DNA of 64,000 nucleotides from assembly GCA_000143165.1 (NCBI GenBank), contig CP002084.1, positions 310,001-374,000 on the forward strand, in the 5' to 3' direction. Within the stretch, counting starts at the first letter, position 1, and the number at the start of each line of letters is the position of its first letter. The position numbers were made by a program, and so were the translations under genes. A model generated the notes under the pieces. It was not told the DNA's origin. It did not search any database and worked only from the letters and a program-made list of their open reading frames with translations. Shown here piece by piece: positions 55,030-62,775 of this stretch. This DNA is from Dehalogenimonas lykanthroporepellens BL-DC-9. GTDB taxonomy: Bacteria > Chloroflexota > Dehalococcoidia > Dehalococcoidales > Dehalococcoidaceae.

Positions 55030-55785
55030 TCATTGTACGCTGGCGATTCGGTTCAGGCCGGCTATCCGACGTTCGATGATTTCAGTTACATCTTCCGGGC
55101 GGTGAATGATCCATTTATCATCGACCAGTTTGCTGGCGTGGATGGCGGCTCCGGTAAAAGGGGTAGCCATGGCGATGACATTCATACCGGCGCGGGTGGC
55201 CGCCGTAATACCGTTGAGCGAGTCTTCCAGAACCAGGCATTCCGCTGGTGCCATGCCGAGGAGTTGCGCCGCCTTCAGGTAGATTTCCGGATCCGGTTTT
55301 CCCCGGGAGATATCCTCGGCGGTCAGCACCAGATCCAGGAGATAACGGATATCAAGGGCGGCGATAACCCGTTCGACATCAGGGCGCTTCGAAAGGGTAG
55401 TCAGAGCGGTGGAACAACCCATCCGTCGCGCCATTTTCAGGACGGCGACATTATACGGCCACCGGTTATCGCGCAGAACCCGGGGGTCGGCCACCATGCG
55501 GTCGTAAATTCGATATCGCGCCGCGGTCAGGGCATCCCATGGAGTCGACACCCCGTATTGTCCCATAATAGCCCGTAAGGGTTTCTCCAGCCCCAGCTTC
55601 TCCATCACGTATCGTGATGTTGTCTCACGGCTGGCGCCGATGACTTCGGCGTACGCCTGACCTGCCCGCTGGTCGGGCGCTTTTGTTCCCAGTATTTCCT
55701 GAACCGCCAGATCGTAGGCGAGGGCTTTCAATTTTTCCGTCTGTACCAGCACGCCGTCCAGGTCGAAGATGAAAGCGCGAATCAT
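55030..55785 (-). CDS. HAD-family hydrolase (beta-phosphoglucomutase/phosphatase-like)
   Basis: 251 residues. HAD motif I is FDLDGVLVQTE (Asp8, Asp10), motif II Thr/Ser is in TALTTLSKRP, and motif III/IV are GKPDPEIYL and VLEDSLNGI. The alpha-helical cap type places it with beta-phosphoglucomutase, GpmB-like and sugar-phosphate phosphatases. Its gene precedes the kinase gene by one base and is divergent from the GH38 gene, so it may act on a sugar phosphate. Substrate unknown. Confidence 0.85.
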   Translation of the reverse strand: MIRAFIFDLDGVLVQTEKLKALAYDLAVQEILGTKAPDQRAGQAYAEVIGASRETTSRYVMEKLGLEKPLRAIMGQYGVSTPWDALTAARYRIYDRMVADPRVLRDNRWPYNVAVLKMARRMGCSTALTTLSKRPDVERVIAALDIRYLLDLVLTAEDISRGKPDPEIYLKAAQLLGMAPAECLVLEDSLNGITAATRAGMNVIAMATPFTGAAIHASKLVDDKWIIHRPEDVTEIIERRIAGLNRIASVQ

Positions 55786-55790
55786 CCAGC

Positions 55791-55818
55791 TTTACCCCGT
55801 AAATATTTATTGTATAAT
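55791..55818 (+). promoter_or_regulatory. promoter of the GH38 gene
   Basis: TTTACC (55791-55796), 16-nt spacer, perfect TATAAT (55813-55818). TSS about 55825, giving a leader of about 40 nt with GGGAGGAG as ribosome-binding site. Confidence 0.55.
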
Positions 55819-55863
55819 GCTAAAACAGCTCACCTTCAAGGTCAACCGGGCAGGGAGGAGAGA

Positions 55864-58458
55864 ATGAAAAATATTTACCTGGTTCCTCATAGTCATTACG
55901 ATGCCGTTTGGGCCTTCACCAAGGAAGATTATTTTTACATAAATATCGAAAAGATATTAAAGCCGGCCATTGAACTGATGGCTGATCCCGGATATCGGTT
56001 TCTGATAGAGCAGGTAGCCCTGCTTGAAGAAATCGAACACCGAAACCCCAGTCTCTTTGCCGATATCAAGAAGTATGCCGCCAGCGGTCAACTGGAAATA
56101 GCCGGTGGTGAATACCTGATGTCCGATACCATGCTTCCCGGCGGGGAAACTCTGGTTCGTCAGATACTGGTCGGGAAAAACTATGCGAGGGATAAACTGG
56201 GCATCGCTGAGTTGCCGGTCATGTGGGGGGCCGACGCTTTCGGTTTTAATGCCCAGATGCCGCAAATCTATCTGAAGTCCGGATACCGATATTTCGCTTT
56301 CCGGCGTGGCGCCACTCGATCGGCGCCGACTGAATTCTGGTGGCAAGGACTGGATGGGAGTCGGATACTTGCTCATTGGATGCCGCTTGGGTATCGTGCC
56401 GGTCTGTTTCTCAACGAACTCCCTGAAAGTTTCCGTCAGCTGGAACCGGTGGCGGCCACCGGCAATATTCTGATGCCCTCCGGGAGTGGTTCGATTCCAC
56501 CCCAACCGGAAACTGCCTCGGTCGTACGCCGGTGGAACCGGCGGCACCGGGATTCTCGGATGATGATTGCCCGGGCCAGGGACTTCTTTCAGGCGCTGGA
56601 GCAGGAAAGCGACAGCCTGGAGGTCAGAATCGGCGAGCAGTATTCCGGCAAGTATTCCAGGGTTTTTCCGCACTGCACCTCATCCCGCATGTGGTTGAAG
56701 CAGAAACAACGCCACTATGAGCAAAAGATTATTTCTGCTGAAAAATGGGTGACCATGGGTTGGCTTTTGGGGGTGCCCTATCCGGTAGACGCCTTCCATG
56801 ACAGTTGGAAGAAGGTTCTCTGGGGCGCGTTTCACGATGTGGCGCCCGGTACCGGCATGGACGAGGGTTATGAAGAGGCTCATCATAATTACAGTTATCT
56901 GGATAGCCACCTCTCCCAGGTACTGATTGAGTTTCGTGAACTGATACAGGACAACCTGACCGGAGCCGGTGACGTGATCGTTTTCAACCCGTTATCCTGG
57001 CCGGTCAGAAACTGGGTGGAGGCCGAACTCAGTTTTGACCGCGGCGTCATCAGGCGCATTGCCGGTCTGGCCAGCAATGGATTAGATACCGAAGTGGAAA
57101 TACTGGAATCAACCCGTTATTCCGATGATTCCTATCATACGGTCAGATTGGGTTTTGTGGCCGAGGTGCCGCCGTTCGGTTACCGCACCTATTCTCTGGT
57201 TCGCAACGGCCTCAAACCAGCCTCCCGTTCCCGGTTGAAGACCCGGGGCAACACCATCCAGAATCAGTTTTTCAAAATGGATATCGACCCCGGCAACGGG
57301 CTGATAGACCTGTATCTGGATGGTGAGCATCTGTGTTTCGGCAATGAACTGGTCGTTGAGGAGGAAACCGGAGACCTTTACTATCACCGCCAGAACATGA
57401 CCGGCGATATTCGTACCGAAAGCGAAGCCGGAGTAACGTTCGGCCGGTTCCGCATGAAGCACTTCGAAATCGCCAAAACCCCCTTGCGCCGGGTGGTCAG
57501 GATGGAGAGTGATTATTATTCCCTCATCTGGCCTTACCGGCTCCAGGACAAGTTACGGCCGGTTCTGTGGCGACATTCCTATCTGTCCGTCTCCAAAACC
57601 ATAATCGTGTATCATGATATACCCCGGATTGATTTCGTCACCACCATTGAAAACCGTCATCCTCAGATGCAACTCAGGCTTAAATTTACCACCGATATCC
57701 AGGCGCCGGAATACACCTCGGAAATTCAGTTCGGTGCTTTGTCACGTTCGGTTAATCTGGTCGGAGAGCCAGCTGAACCGACCGACGTTGAACGGCCTTC
57801 CGGCATCTTCCCTGCGCAGAATTGGGTGGATTACTCCGATAATGAGCGGGGACTGACCTTGATAAACAAGGGCCTGCCGTCGCATGAGGTTCGAGACGGA
57901 GCGGTGTATGTCACCCTGCTACGCTCTATCATGATGCTTTCATCGGACGGTATAACCGGTCCGGCGGTGCCGACTCCCGATGCCCAGGAGTTCAAGAAAT
58001 ATACCTATGAATATTCGGTCTATCCTCACCGCGGAGATTGGCGCCAGGCCAGGTCATACCGGGCGGGTCATGAAGTGAATACCGGCTTGACCGCATTTCA
58101 ACTGCAGTTGTCGCCCCATCGCCGCAAGATTCTGCCGGAAGCGTTTTCATTCATCGAAGCCTCGCCTGACAACATCATCGTCTCGGCCTGTAAAAGGGCT
58201 GAAGACGGCAGTGGTGTCATTCTGAGACTGTACGAAGCCGGCGGCGAGGAAACCGAGGCGGTAATCAGGATGTTCCATCCGGTTAACGGTGCTTCTGCTG
58301 GCATAGAGCCAATGGAGAATGACCTCATCCGCCAGCCCTCGGCAGTAAGGCTGGTGAATTTGATGGAACAGGATATCGGCCCGGTGACCCATGAACAGGG
58401 TCGTATCGTGCTGGAGTTCAAGCCTTTTGAAATTATTAGCCTGAAACTGGTTTTCTAA
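55864..58458 (+). CDS. Glycoside hydrolase family 38 alpha-mannosidase
   Basis: 864 residues from ATG 55864. The N-terminal zinc site of family 38 is seen in VPHSHYDAVW (His9, His11, Asp13), and the nucleophile Asp124 in MWGADAFGFN. The C-terminal half is the usual beta-sandwich region (LGFVAEVPPFGYRTY, FKPFEIISLKL). It removes alpha-mannose, and such enzymes are retained in the cytoplasm when no signal peptide is present, as here. Its presence beside glycosyltransferase and radical SAM genes suggests turnover of a mannose-containing compound (possibly mannosylglycerate-like or a glycoconjugate). Substrate unproven. Confidence 0.9.
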   Translation: MKNIYLVPHSHYDAVWAFTKEDYFYINIEKILKPAIELMADPGYRFLIEQVALLEEIEHRNPSLFADIKKYAASGQLEIAGGEYLMSDTMLPGGETLVRQILVGKNYARDKLGIAELPVMWGADAFGFNAQMPQIYLKSGYRYFAFRRGATRSAPTEFWWQGLDGSRILAHWMPLGYRAGLFLNELPESFRQLEPVAATGNILMPSGSGSIPPQPETASVVRRWNRRHRDSRMMIARARDFFQALEQESDSLEVRIGEQYSGKYSRVFPHCTSSRMWLKQKQRHYEQKIISAEKWVTMGWLLGVPYPVDAFHDSWKKVLWGAFHDVAPGTGMDEGYEEAHHNYSYLDSHLSQVLIEFRELIQDNLTGAGDVIVFNPLSWPVRNWVEAELSFDRGVIRRIAGLASNGLDTEVEILESTRYSDDSYHTVRLGFVAEVPPFGYRTYSLVRNGLKPASRSRLKTRGNTIQNQFFKMDIDPGNGLIDLYLDGEHLCFGNELVVEEETGDLYYHRQNMTGDIRTESEAGVTFGRFRMKHFEIAKTPLRRVVRMESDYYSLIWPYRLQDKLRPVLWRHSYLSVSKTIIVYHDIPRIDFVTTIENRHPQMQLRLKFTTDIQAPEYTSEIQFGALSRSVNLVGEPAEPTDVERPSGIFPAQNWVDYSDNERGLTLINKGLPSHEVRDGAVYVTLLRSIMMLSSDGITGPAVPTPDAQEFKKYTYEYSVYPHRGDWRQARSYRAGHEVNTGLTAFQLQLSPHRRKILPEAFSFIEASPDNIIVSACKRAEDGSGVILRLYEAGGEETEAVIRMFHPVNGASAGIEPMENDLIRQPSAVRLVNLMEQDIGPVTHEQGRIVLEFKPFEIISLKLVF

Positions 58459-58469
58459 CCTTTTATTCT

Positions 58470-58504
58470 GTTGCCGACACGGGCAACCGGTTATCGCCGG
58501 CTCA
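58470..58504 (-). promoter_or_regulatory. candidate SECIS element following an in-frame TGA
   Basis: On the minus strand the TGA of the arsS-like gene (58504-58502) is followed after 14 nt by GTTGCC (58487-58482), loop CGTGTC, GGCAAC (58475-58470): a 6-bp stem with G as second loop base, about 21 nt from the TGA. Size and distance agree with bacterial SECIS hairpins. The hairpin has no T-run, so it is not an obvious terminator. Confidence 0.4.
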
Positions 58505-59473
58505 GCCGCTACCGGCGCCGGCGGCACAACCGAAACAATGGTCAGCAAATCTTATTTTTCGGCGGCATAATGCCTCGTAGTCGAAATCGAAAATAGTCTG
58601 CGATGCCGGTTCATCCAGTGTCATTCGCAATGCCTGATTGAAGTCACAGTCATACAACTTCCCATCCGGGCCGACGCTTATCGTGTGGCGGCACACAGCG
58701 GCAGTGATGGTGTCGGGGCTGGCGGCCTCCGCCAGTGTATCCAGATACTCCTCCAGACGGCCACTTGAATGCAGATAAGCTGACTGACGGCCGACAGGCA
58801 TATTGGTGATACTGAGAAGCTCGTTGAACTCGATGCCATAGTGGTTGAGAGTCTGCCGGTATTCGTTTTCCAGAGGCAGTCTGCGTGCTACCGATATCGG
58901 TCCCTCCTGATTGGTTACCAGTTTCAGCACCAGTCCGGGGATTCGTCCGTATCCGGCGTCGCGCAGTCTTTTCAGGGATTCGATACTTTTAGCAAATACC
59001 CGCCGGCCTCGGATAGCATCGGTGACCGTCGGCTGGCAACTGGGCAGGGATGCCAGTATTTCCACCCGGTGGGCGGCGAAAAACCCGGGCAGATGAGCCA
59101 GCGAACGTCCGCCGACGCTATCGCCATCGAGAGTGACTGTCAGGTTGTGACGGACTACAATTCTTTTACCCATTTCGCTCAAGGCTGATACCAGGGATTC
59201 GAATAAGGGATTCAGCTCCGGAGCGCCGCCGGTGATATCAACTGTGGTGATGCCGGGTTCCCGCCTCAGGAGTTCCAGACAGGCGGATAAAATTCCATGT
59301 CCCATCTGGTCGCCAGCTTCCCTGGAACCGACAACATGACAATGTCGGCACGATTGATTACAGCGGGTGGTGATGTTCAACCACAGGGTGTCGATACACT
59401 TCGGTTCGACGTCCGGTTTGACCTCAGCCAGCCATTCGGTGAAGCGGGATGAACAGGCCATGTTGTTACCCAT
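58502..59473 (-). CDS. arsS: ArsS-type radical SAM protein (possible selenoprotein)
   Basis: 323 residues to the TGA; ATG 59473 overlaps the glycosyltransferase end, and ATG 59461 is an alternative. Radical SAM cluster Cys38, Cys42, Cys45 (TRCNQSCRHCHV); DITGGAPELNP and the C-terminal DUF3641-like Cys domain with AVCRHTIS, DCDFNQAL and HCFGCAAGAGSG. Relatives end in a GSS-Cys-G pattern, sometimes with selenocysteine. Here the TGA sits exactly at that position, and 12 more codons follow to TAA at 58463. The family is tied to arsenosugar synthesis with ArsM, which is not seen here. Confidence 0.85.
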   Translation of the reverse strand: MGNNMACSSRFTEWLAEVKPDVEPKCIDTLWLNITTRCNQSCRHCHVVGSREAGDQMGHGILSACLELLRREPGITTVDITGGAPELNPLFESLVSALSEMGKRIVVRHNLTVTLDGDSVGGRSLAHLPGFFAAHRVEILASLPSCQPTVTDAIRGRRVFAKSIESLKRLRDAGYGRIPGLVLKLVTNQEGPISVARRLPLENEYRQTLNHYGIEFNELLSITNMPVGRQSAYLHSSGRLEEYLDTLAEAASPDTITAAVCRHTISVGPDGKLYDCDFNQALRMTLDEPASQTIFDFDYEALCRRKIRFADHCFGCAAGAGSG

Positions 59474-60809
59474 AAACGACATCGGTGGTTTTCTCAGTTT
59501 GAATGGCAGATAATCCTTTTTCGAACTCTCTCCAGTCATCGACGGTATCGATGTCGGCCAGTTCGGTCAGTCTGTGGATGGACATTCCGAGTTCTTTCGC
59601 CCGGGCTGAGGTTGCCGCCAGAACCTCGCCGGAACTCCACGGGATGTCTTTGAAAAGTTTCGGGGCATCTCGCCGCAGTCCGATTAGATAATAACCTCCG
59701 TCCGGTGACGGCCCGATGACAATGTCACTGTCGTTGAGACCGTTAAGCGCCTGCTCCAGTATCGCCGTATCAATGGCCGGTACATCTGAAGCCGTTATTA
59801 TCACTTTTTTGAATCCGGCTTTAAAGGCATCCGCGAATCCTTTCTCCAGCCGTGCGCCCAGGTCTCCTTCCGGCTGAATGACTACGGCGTATCGGTGGCC
59901 GGACCAACGGCGCAGACCCGGGGCATCGGCCGCCGAGGCGGCGTAAATCCTTTTTTCGATATGAAGCTGTAGTTCATCGACCGCCGCAAACAGCGTTTCG
60001 ACACAGCGGGAGTATATCGCCGTTGCCTGGTCGGCGCCTAAACCGGCCGCCAGCCGGGTCTTGACTCTGCCGGGTATCGGCAGGCGGCACATCATCAGCA
60101 CACAGGCTTGTCCAGCCCGATTGTTGCCTTTTTCATAAACCGCCGCCAGTTTTCCGGCCGGCGTGCCCAGCATGTACCGCAACGTCAACCAGGCATTTTT
60201 CAGTGATTGTCTTACGGGTCCGGTTCTGTCGAAACGGCGCGCTGAAGTAACTACACTGAGCTGGAAGCGGCGGATCGGGCTGATGCGGCTGGCTTTTTTC
60301 AACAATTCAAAGTCTTCGAACAGCCGCTGATTCGGGAAACCACCGATATCTTTAAATAATGATTTTCTGATGGTTATCCCCGAATCCCCGAACCGGATTC
60401 GGCCCCGGTGGCGGCGCGTGTACCAGCTGATTATCCTTAAAAACCAGTGAGACCGGTCGAAATCCAAGGCGAAAGTCCCGATATTGTTTTTCGGGTTTTG
60501 GAAAAATGAGTCCAGGAATTCTCCCGTCTGTCCGGGTAGCCGTGTATCGGCATGGAGAAAAAGGAGGATGTCTCCGGTTGCCAGATTGCCTCCGACGTTA
60601 CATTGCCGGCCACGCCCGGCCGGCGCGACCTTAATCAGGCAGACTCCCATTTTACGGACGATATCCGGCGTCCGGTCGGTAGAACCGCCGTCGGCTATGA
60701 TTATCTCAGCGTCGGGCAGAACCGTTCTGACATTTTGAACACCGCGCCCGATTAATTCTTCTTCGTTCAGCGTCGGAATGACTACCGAAAACCTCAGCGG
60801 TTCGTTCAT
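59466..60809 (-). CDS. Fused glycosyltransferase (TIGR04283-like + TIGR04282-like)
   Basis: 447 residues from ATG 60809. Residues about 5-225 are a GT2-type domain (FSVVIPTLNEEELIG, DGGSTDRTPDIV, HADTRLP, GDSGITIRKSLF). Residues about 230-435 are the DUF2064/TIGR04282 nucleotidyltransferase-like domain (RLPIPGRVKTRLAAGLG, ASDVPAIDTAIL, GPSPDGGYYLIGLR). Both types occur together in arsenosugar-like gene sets beside ArsS, usually as separate genes; here they are fused. A TATAAT box lies 7 nt before the ATG. Donor and acceptor sugars are not known. Confidence 0.85.
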   Translation of the reverse strand: MNEPLRFSVVIPTLNEEELIGRGVQNVRTVLPDAEIIIADGGSTDRTPDIVRKMGVCLIKVAPAGRGRQCNVGGNLATGDILLFLHADTRLPGQTGEFLDSFFQNPKNNIGTFALDFDRSHWFLRIISWYTRRHRGRIRFGDSGITIRKSLFKDIGGFPNQRLFEDFELLKKASRISPIRRFQLSVVTSARRFDRTGPVRQSLKNAWLTLRYMLGTPAGKLAAVYEKGNNRAGQACVLMMCRLPIPGRVKTRLAAGLGADQATAIYSRCVETLFAAVDELQLHIEKRIYAASAADAPGLRRWSGHRYAVVIQPEGDLGARLEKGFADAFKAGFKKVIITASDVPAIDTAILEQALNGLNDSDIVIGPSPDGGYYLIGLRRDAPKLFKDIPWSSGEVLAATSARAKELGMSIHRLTELADIDTVDDWREFEKGLSAIQTEKTTDVVYG

Positions 60810-60816
60810 CTTCAAG

Positions 60817-60822
60817 ATTATA
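60817..60822 (-). promoter_or_regulatory. -10 box of the glycosyltransferase-arsS unit, leaderless
   Basis: Perfect TATAAT on the minus strand (60822-60817), 7 nt before the ATG at 60809. The -35 region is poor (T-rich). No ribosome-binding site. Confidence 0.45.
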
Positions 60823-60841
60823 ACAGCCGGACTTAACAGAT

Positions 60842-60873
60842 AAAAAAAGCGTCAGTTAATCTGCCGCTTTTTT
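60842..60873. terminator. bidirectional terminator
   Basis: AAAAAAAGCGTCAG (60842-60855) and CTGCCGCTTTTTT (60861-60873) form a stem with one mismatch and a 5-nt loop. Read on the minus strand it ends the 131-residue gene just before the promoter of the glycosyltransferase unit. Confidence 0.78.
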
Positions 60874-60886
60874 AACGATAACCGGT

Positions 60887-61282
60887 TTAGATAATCCTGG
60901 AATACTTCATGCCTCGGCCGAAACCTTCGGCTTTGATTCTGCCGTCAGCCACTGCGGCTTTCAGCAGACTCCGAATGACACTGTCGGAACACTCTGGAAC
61001 CGCATTCAGGACTTCCTTTTTGACGGCGGTGAAATTGCGTGGTCGGTTAAAAAATTTACCCGCAACCAGGCTGTCTACAACCGCTCGGCAGTTGGATTTG
61101 CGTTGTTTCCGAGTCATTTTGGCCGGGCGCCCTGGCTTCCTGTTAGAGGAGGTGGCACCGGCTTCGGCGGTTTCGAATTCGTCAGGCAAAAATCTTGACA
61201 TGTGTTTCTCAACGAATTCGACCGGCCCTTCGATTTCAATGAATCCTTCCTGTAAATCCAGCAGTATTCTTGCGTTAACCAT
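60887..61282 (-). CDS. Small basic protein with AT-hook-like motif, unknown
   Basis: 131 residues. An acidic N-terminal 30 residues (VNARILLDLQEGFIEIEG) are followed by a very basic stretch RKPGRPAKMTRKQRK (about residues 49-63), in which GRP between basic residues is the core of an AT-hook. The C-terminal part looks like a small winged-helix (FTAVKKEVLNAVPECSDSV and LLKAAVADGRI). It is likely a DNA-binding protein. No known family is recognised. It lies between a terminator and an empty region of 277 bp. Confidence 0.6.
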   Translation of the reverse strand: MVNARILLDLQEGFIEIEGPVEFVEKHMSRFLPDEFETAEAGATSSNRKPGRPAKMTRKQRKSNCRAVVDSLVAGKFFNRPRNFTAVKKEVLNAVPECSDSVIRSLLKAAVADGRIKAEGFGRGMKYSRII

Positions 61283-61471
61283 TAATTTTACCTTCTTTTT
61301 ATATTATTTCACCTTCCTCAGTAAGTATAACGATTGATAATGGTGAATGTAAAGAGAAAATTAAAAAGAAAACACTATCTGTTCAGGTAAGAATGTTATT
61401 GATTGATTGATGAGGGTGTATCACAAATGACGCTGAAAAGACGCAGTAATAGCCTTCATAACCAGCGGTAC

Positions 61472-61520
61472 TTGAACAATCCTTCAACGAAGGCCTATAA
61501 TACCCTGGTTCATTGAACCA
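61472..61520 (+). promoter_or_regulatory. promoter and palindromic operator of acyl-CoA dehydrogenase
   Basis: TTGAAC (61472-61477), 18-nt spacer, perfect TATAAT (61496-61501). TGGTTCA-T-TGAACCA (61506-61520), a perfect palindrome with 7-bp arms, sits on the predicted transcription start near 61508. This resembles a repressor site. Confidence 0.55.
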
Positions 61521-61559
61521 ACGCTCAATGGGATCATCGATTAAGGTAAGGAGCCGCGC

Positions 61560-62708
61560 GTGGAATATTTCTTGAATGAACTCCAATCAGAGGTCAGGAA
61601 TCTGGCCAGAACCATTGCCGAAGAAAAAGTTCTTCCTGTTCGGGCGGAACTGGATGAAAAAGAAGAATTCCCCGTTGAAATAATGAAGGATATAGCCGCA
61701 TCGGGACTTTTTGGCATCGCCATCCCTGAAGAACTCGGCGGTATCGGCGGCGGCGCTTTTGAGCTTTGTCTGGCTACCGAGCAATTTGCCCGGGTTTGTG
61801 GGGGGGTGGCAGTTTCTTACGCCGCCAATTTCCTGGGAGCCGAAATTCTTATCGATAACGGTTCTGAAGAACAGAAAGCCCGGTATCTGCCGGATATCGC
61901 CTCCGGTGGCCGGCTCTGCGCCTTCGCTCTCACCGAAGAGTCAGCCGGTTCGGATGCCGGCGCGGTCAAGACTACAGCTGTCAAAACCGAAGGGGGATAT
62001 CTGCTGAATGGCAGTAAGCGGTTTATCACCAACGGCGGTGACGCTGAGTTGTACACGGTTATCGCCTGTACTGACCCGGGCAAAGGCGCTCGTGGTCTGT
62101 CGGCCTTCATCGTAGAGAAAGGAATACCGGGTTTTACCTTCGGCCGCAAAGAGAAAAAAATGGGAATCAGGGCTTCATCCACCCGTGAGCTTTTGTTCAA
62201 TGATTGTCTGGTGCCGGCAGAAAACCTGATCGGTCGCGAAGGTATGGGTTTTTTCCATACCATGAAACTGTTCGAAAAATCACGTCCGGGAATCGGCTCT
62301 CAGGCTGTCGGCATCGCCCAGGGCGCCTTTGAGGCGGCCATCGACCATGCCCGGAACCGGGTGCAGTTCGGTGAGCCGGTTTTCAATTTTCAGGCGGTTC
62401 AGCACATGCTGGCCAACATGGCCATGGATATCGAGGCCGCCCGGGCTCTGGTTTACGCCAGCGCCCGAACCATAGATTCCGGTTTGCAAAAAAGCGGCAA
62501 TCTGGAATCGGCGATGAGCAAGGTTTACGCTTCGGACGTTTCCATGCGGGTAGCCACCGATGCCGTTCAGATTCTGGGTGGGGTCGGTTATATGCGGGAT
62601 TATCCGGTAGAAAAGTTCATGCGGGATGCCAAAATAACTCAGATTTATGAAGGAACCAACCAGGTTCTGCGCAACATTATCGCCAGCGAATTACGAAAAA
62701 AATACTAA
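61560..62708 (+). CDS. Acyl-CoA dehydrogenase
   Basis: 382 residues, GTG start with AAGGAG 6 nt upstream. Motifs: FALTEESAGSDAG (FAD/acyl site), RFITNGGDAELY, and the catalytic glutamate in QIYEGTNQV (about residue 364), as in short/medium-chain enzymes. It oxidises acyl-CoA to enoyl-CoA with FAD and passes electrons to ETF, whose genes are not in this window. No adjacent beta-oxidation genes are seen; the substrate could also be a branched-chain or glutaryl-type acyl-CoA. Confidence 0.93.
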   Translation: MEYFLNELQSEVRNLARTIAEEKVLPVRAELDEKEEFPVEIMKDIAASGLFGIAIPEELGGIGGGAFELCLATEQFARVCGGVAVSYAANFLGAEILIDNGSEEQKARYLPDIASGGRLCAFALTEESAGSDAGAVKTTAVKTEGGYLLNGSKRFITNGGDAELYTVIACTDPGKGARGLSAFIVEKGIPGFTFGRKEKKMGIRASSTRELLFNDCLVPAENLIGREGMGFFHTMKLFEKSRPGIGSQAVGIAQGAFEAAIDHARNRVQFGEPVFNFQAVQHMLANMAMDIEAARALVYASARTIDSGLQKSGNLESAMSKVYASDVSMRVATDAVQILGGVGYMRDYPVEKFMRDAKITQIYEGTNQVLRNIIASELRKKY

Positions 62709-62728
62709 AACCTGGGTGGCAATGACAG

Positions 62729-62759
62729 AGGGCCGGTTCATTACCGGCCCTTTATTTTA
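62729..62759 (+). terminator. rho-independent terminator
   Basis: AGGGCCGGT (62729-62737) and ACCGGCCCT (62743-62751) pair with a 5-nt loop and a T-rich tail. It ends the acyl-CoA dehydrogenase transcript; purF converges from the other side. Confidence 0.85.
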
Positions 62760-62775
62760 GGTTTTTACCGAGGAA

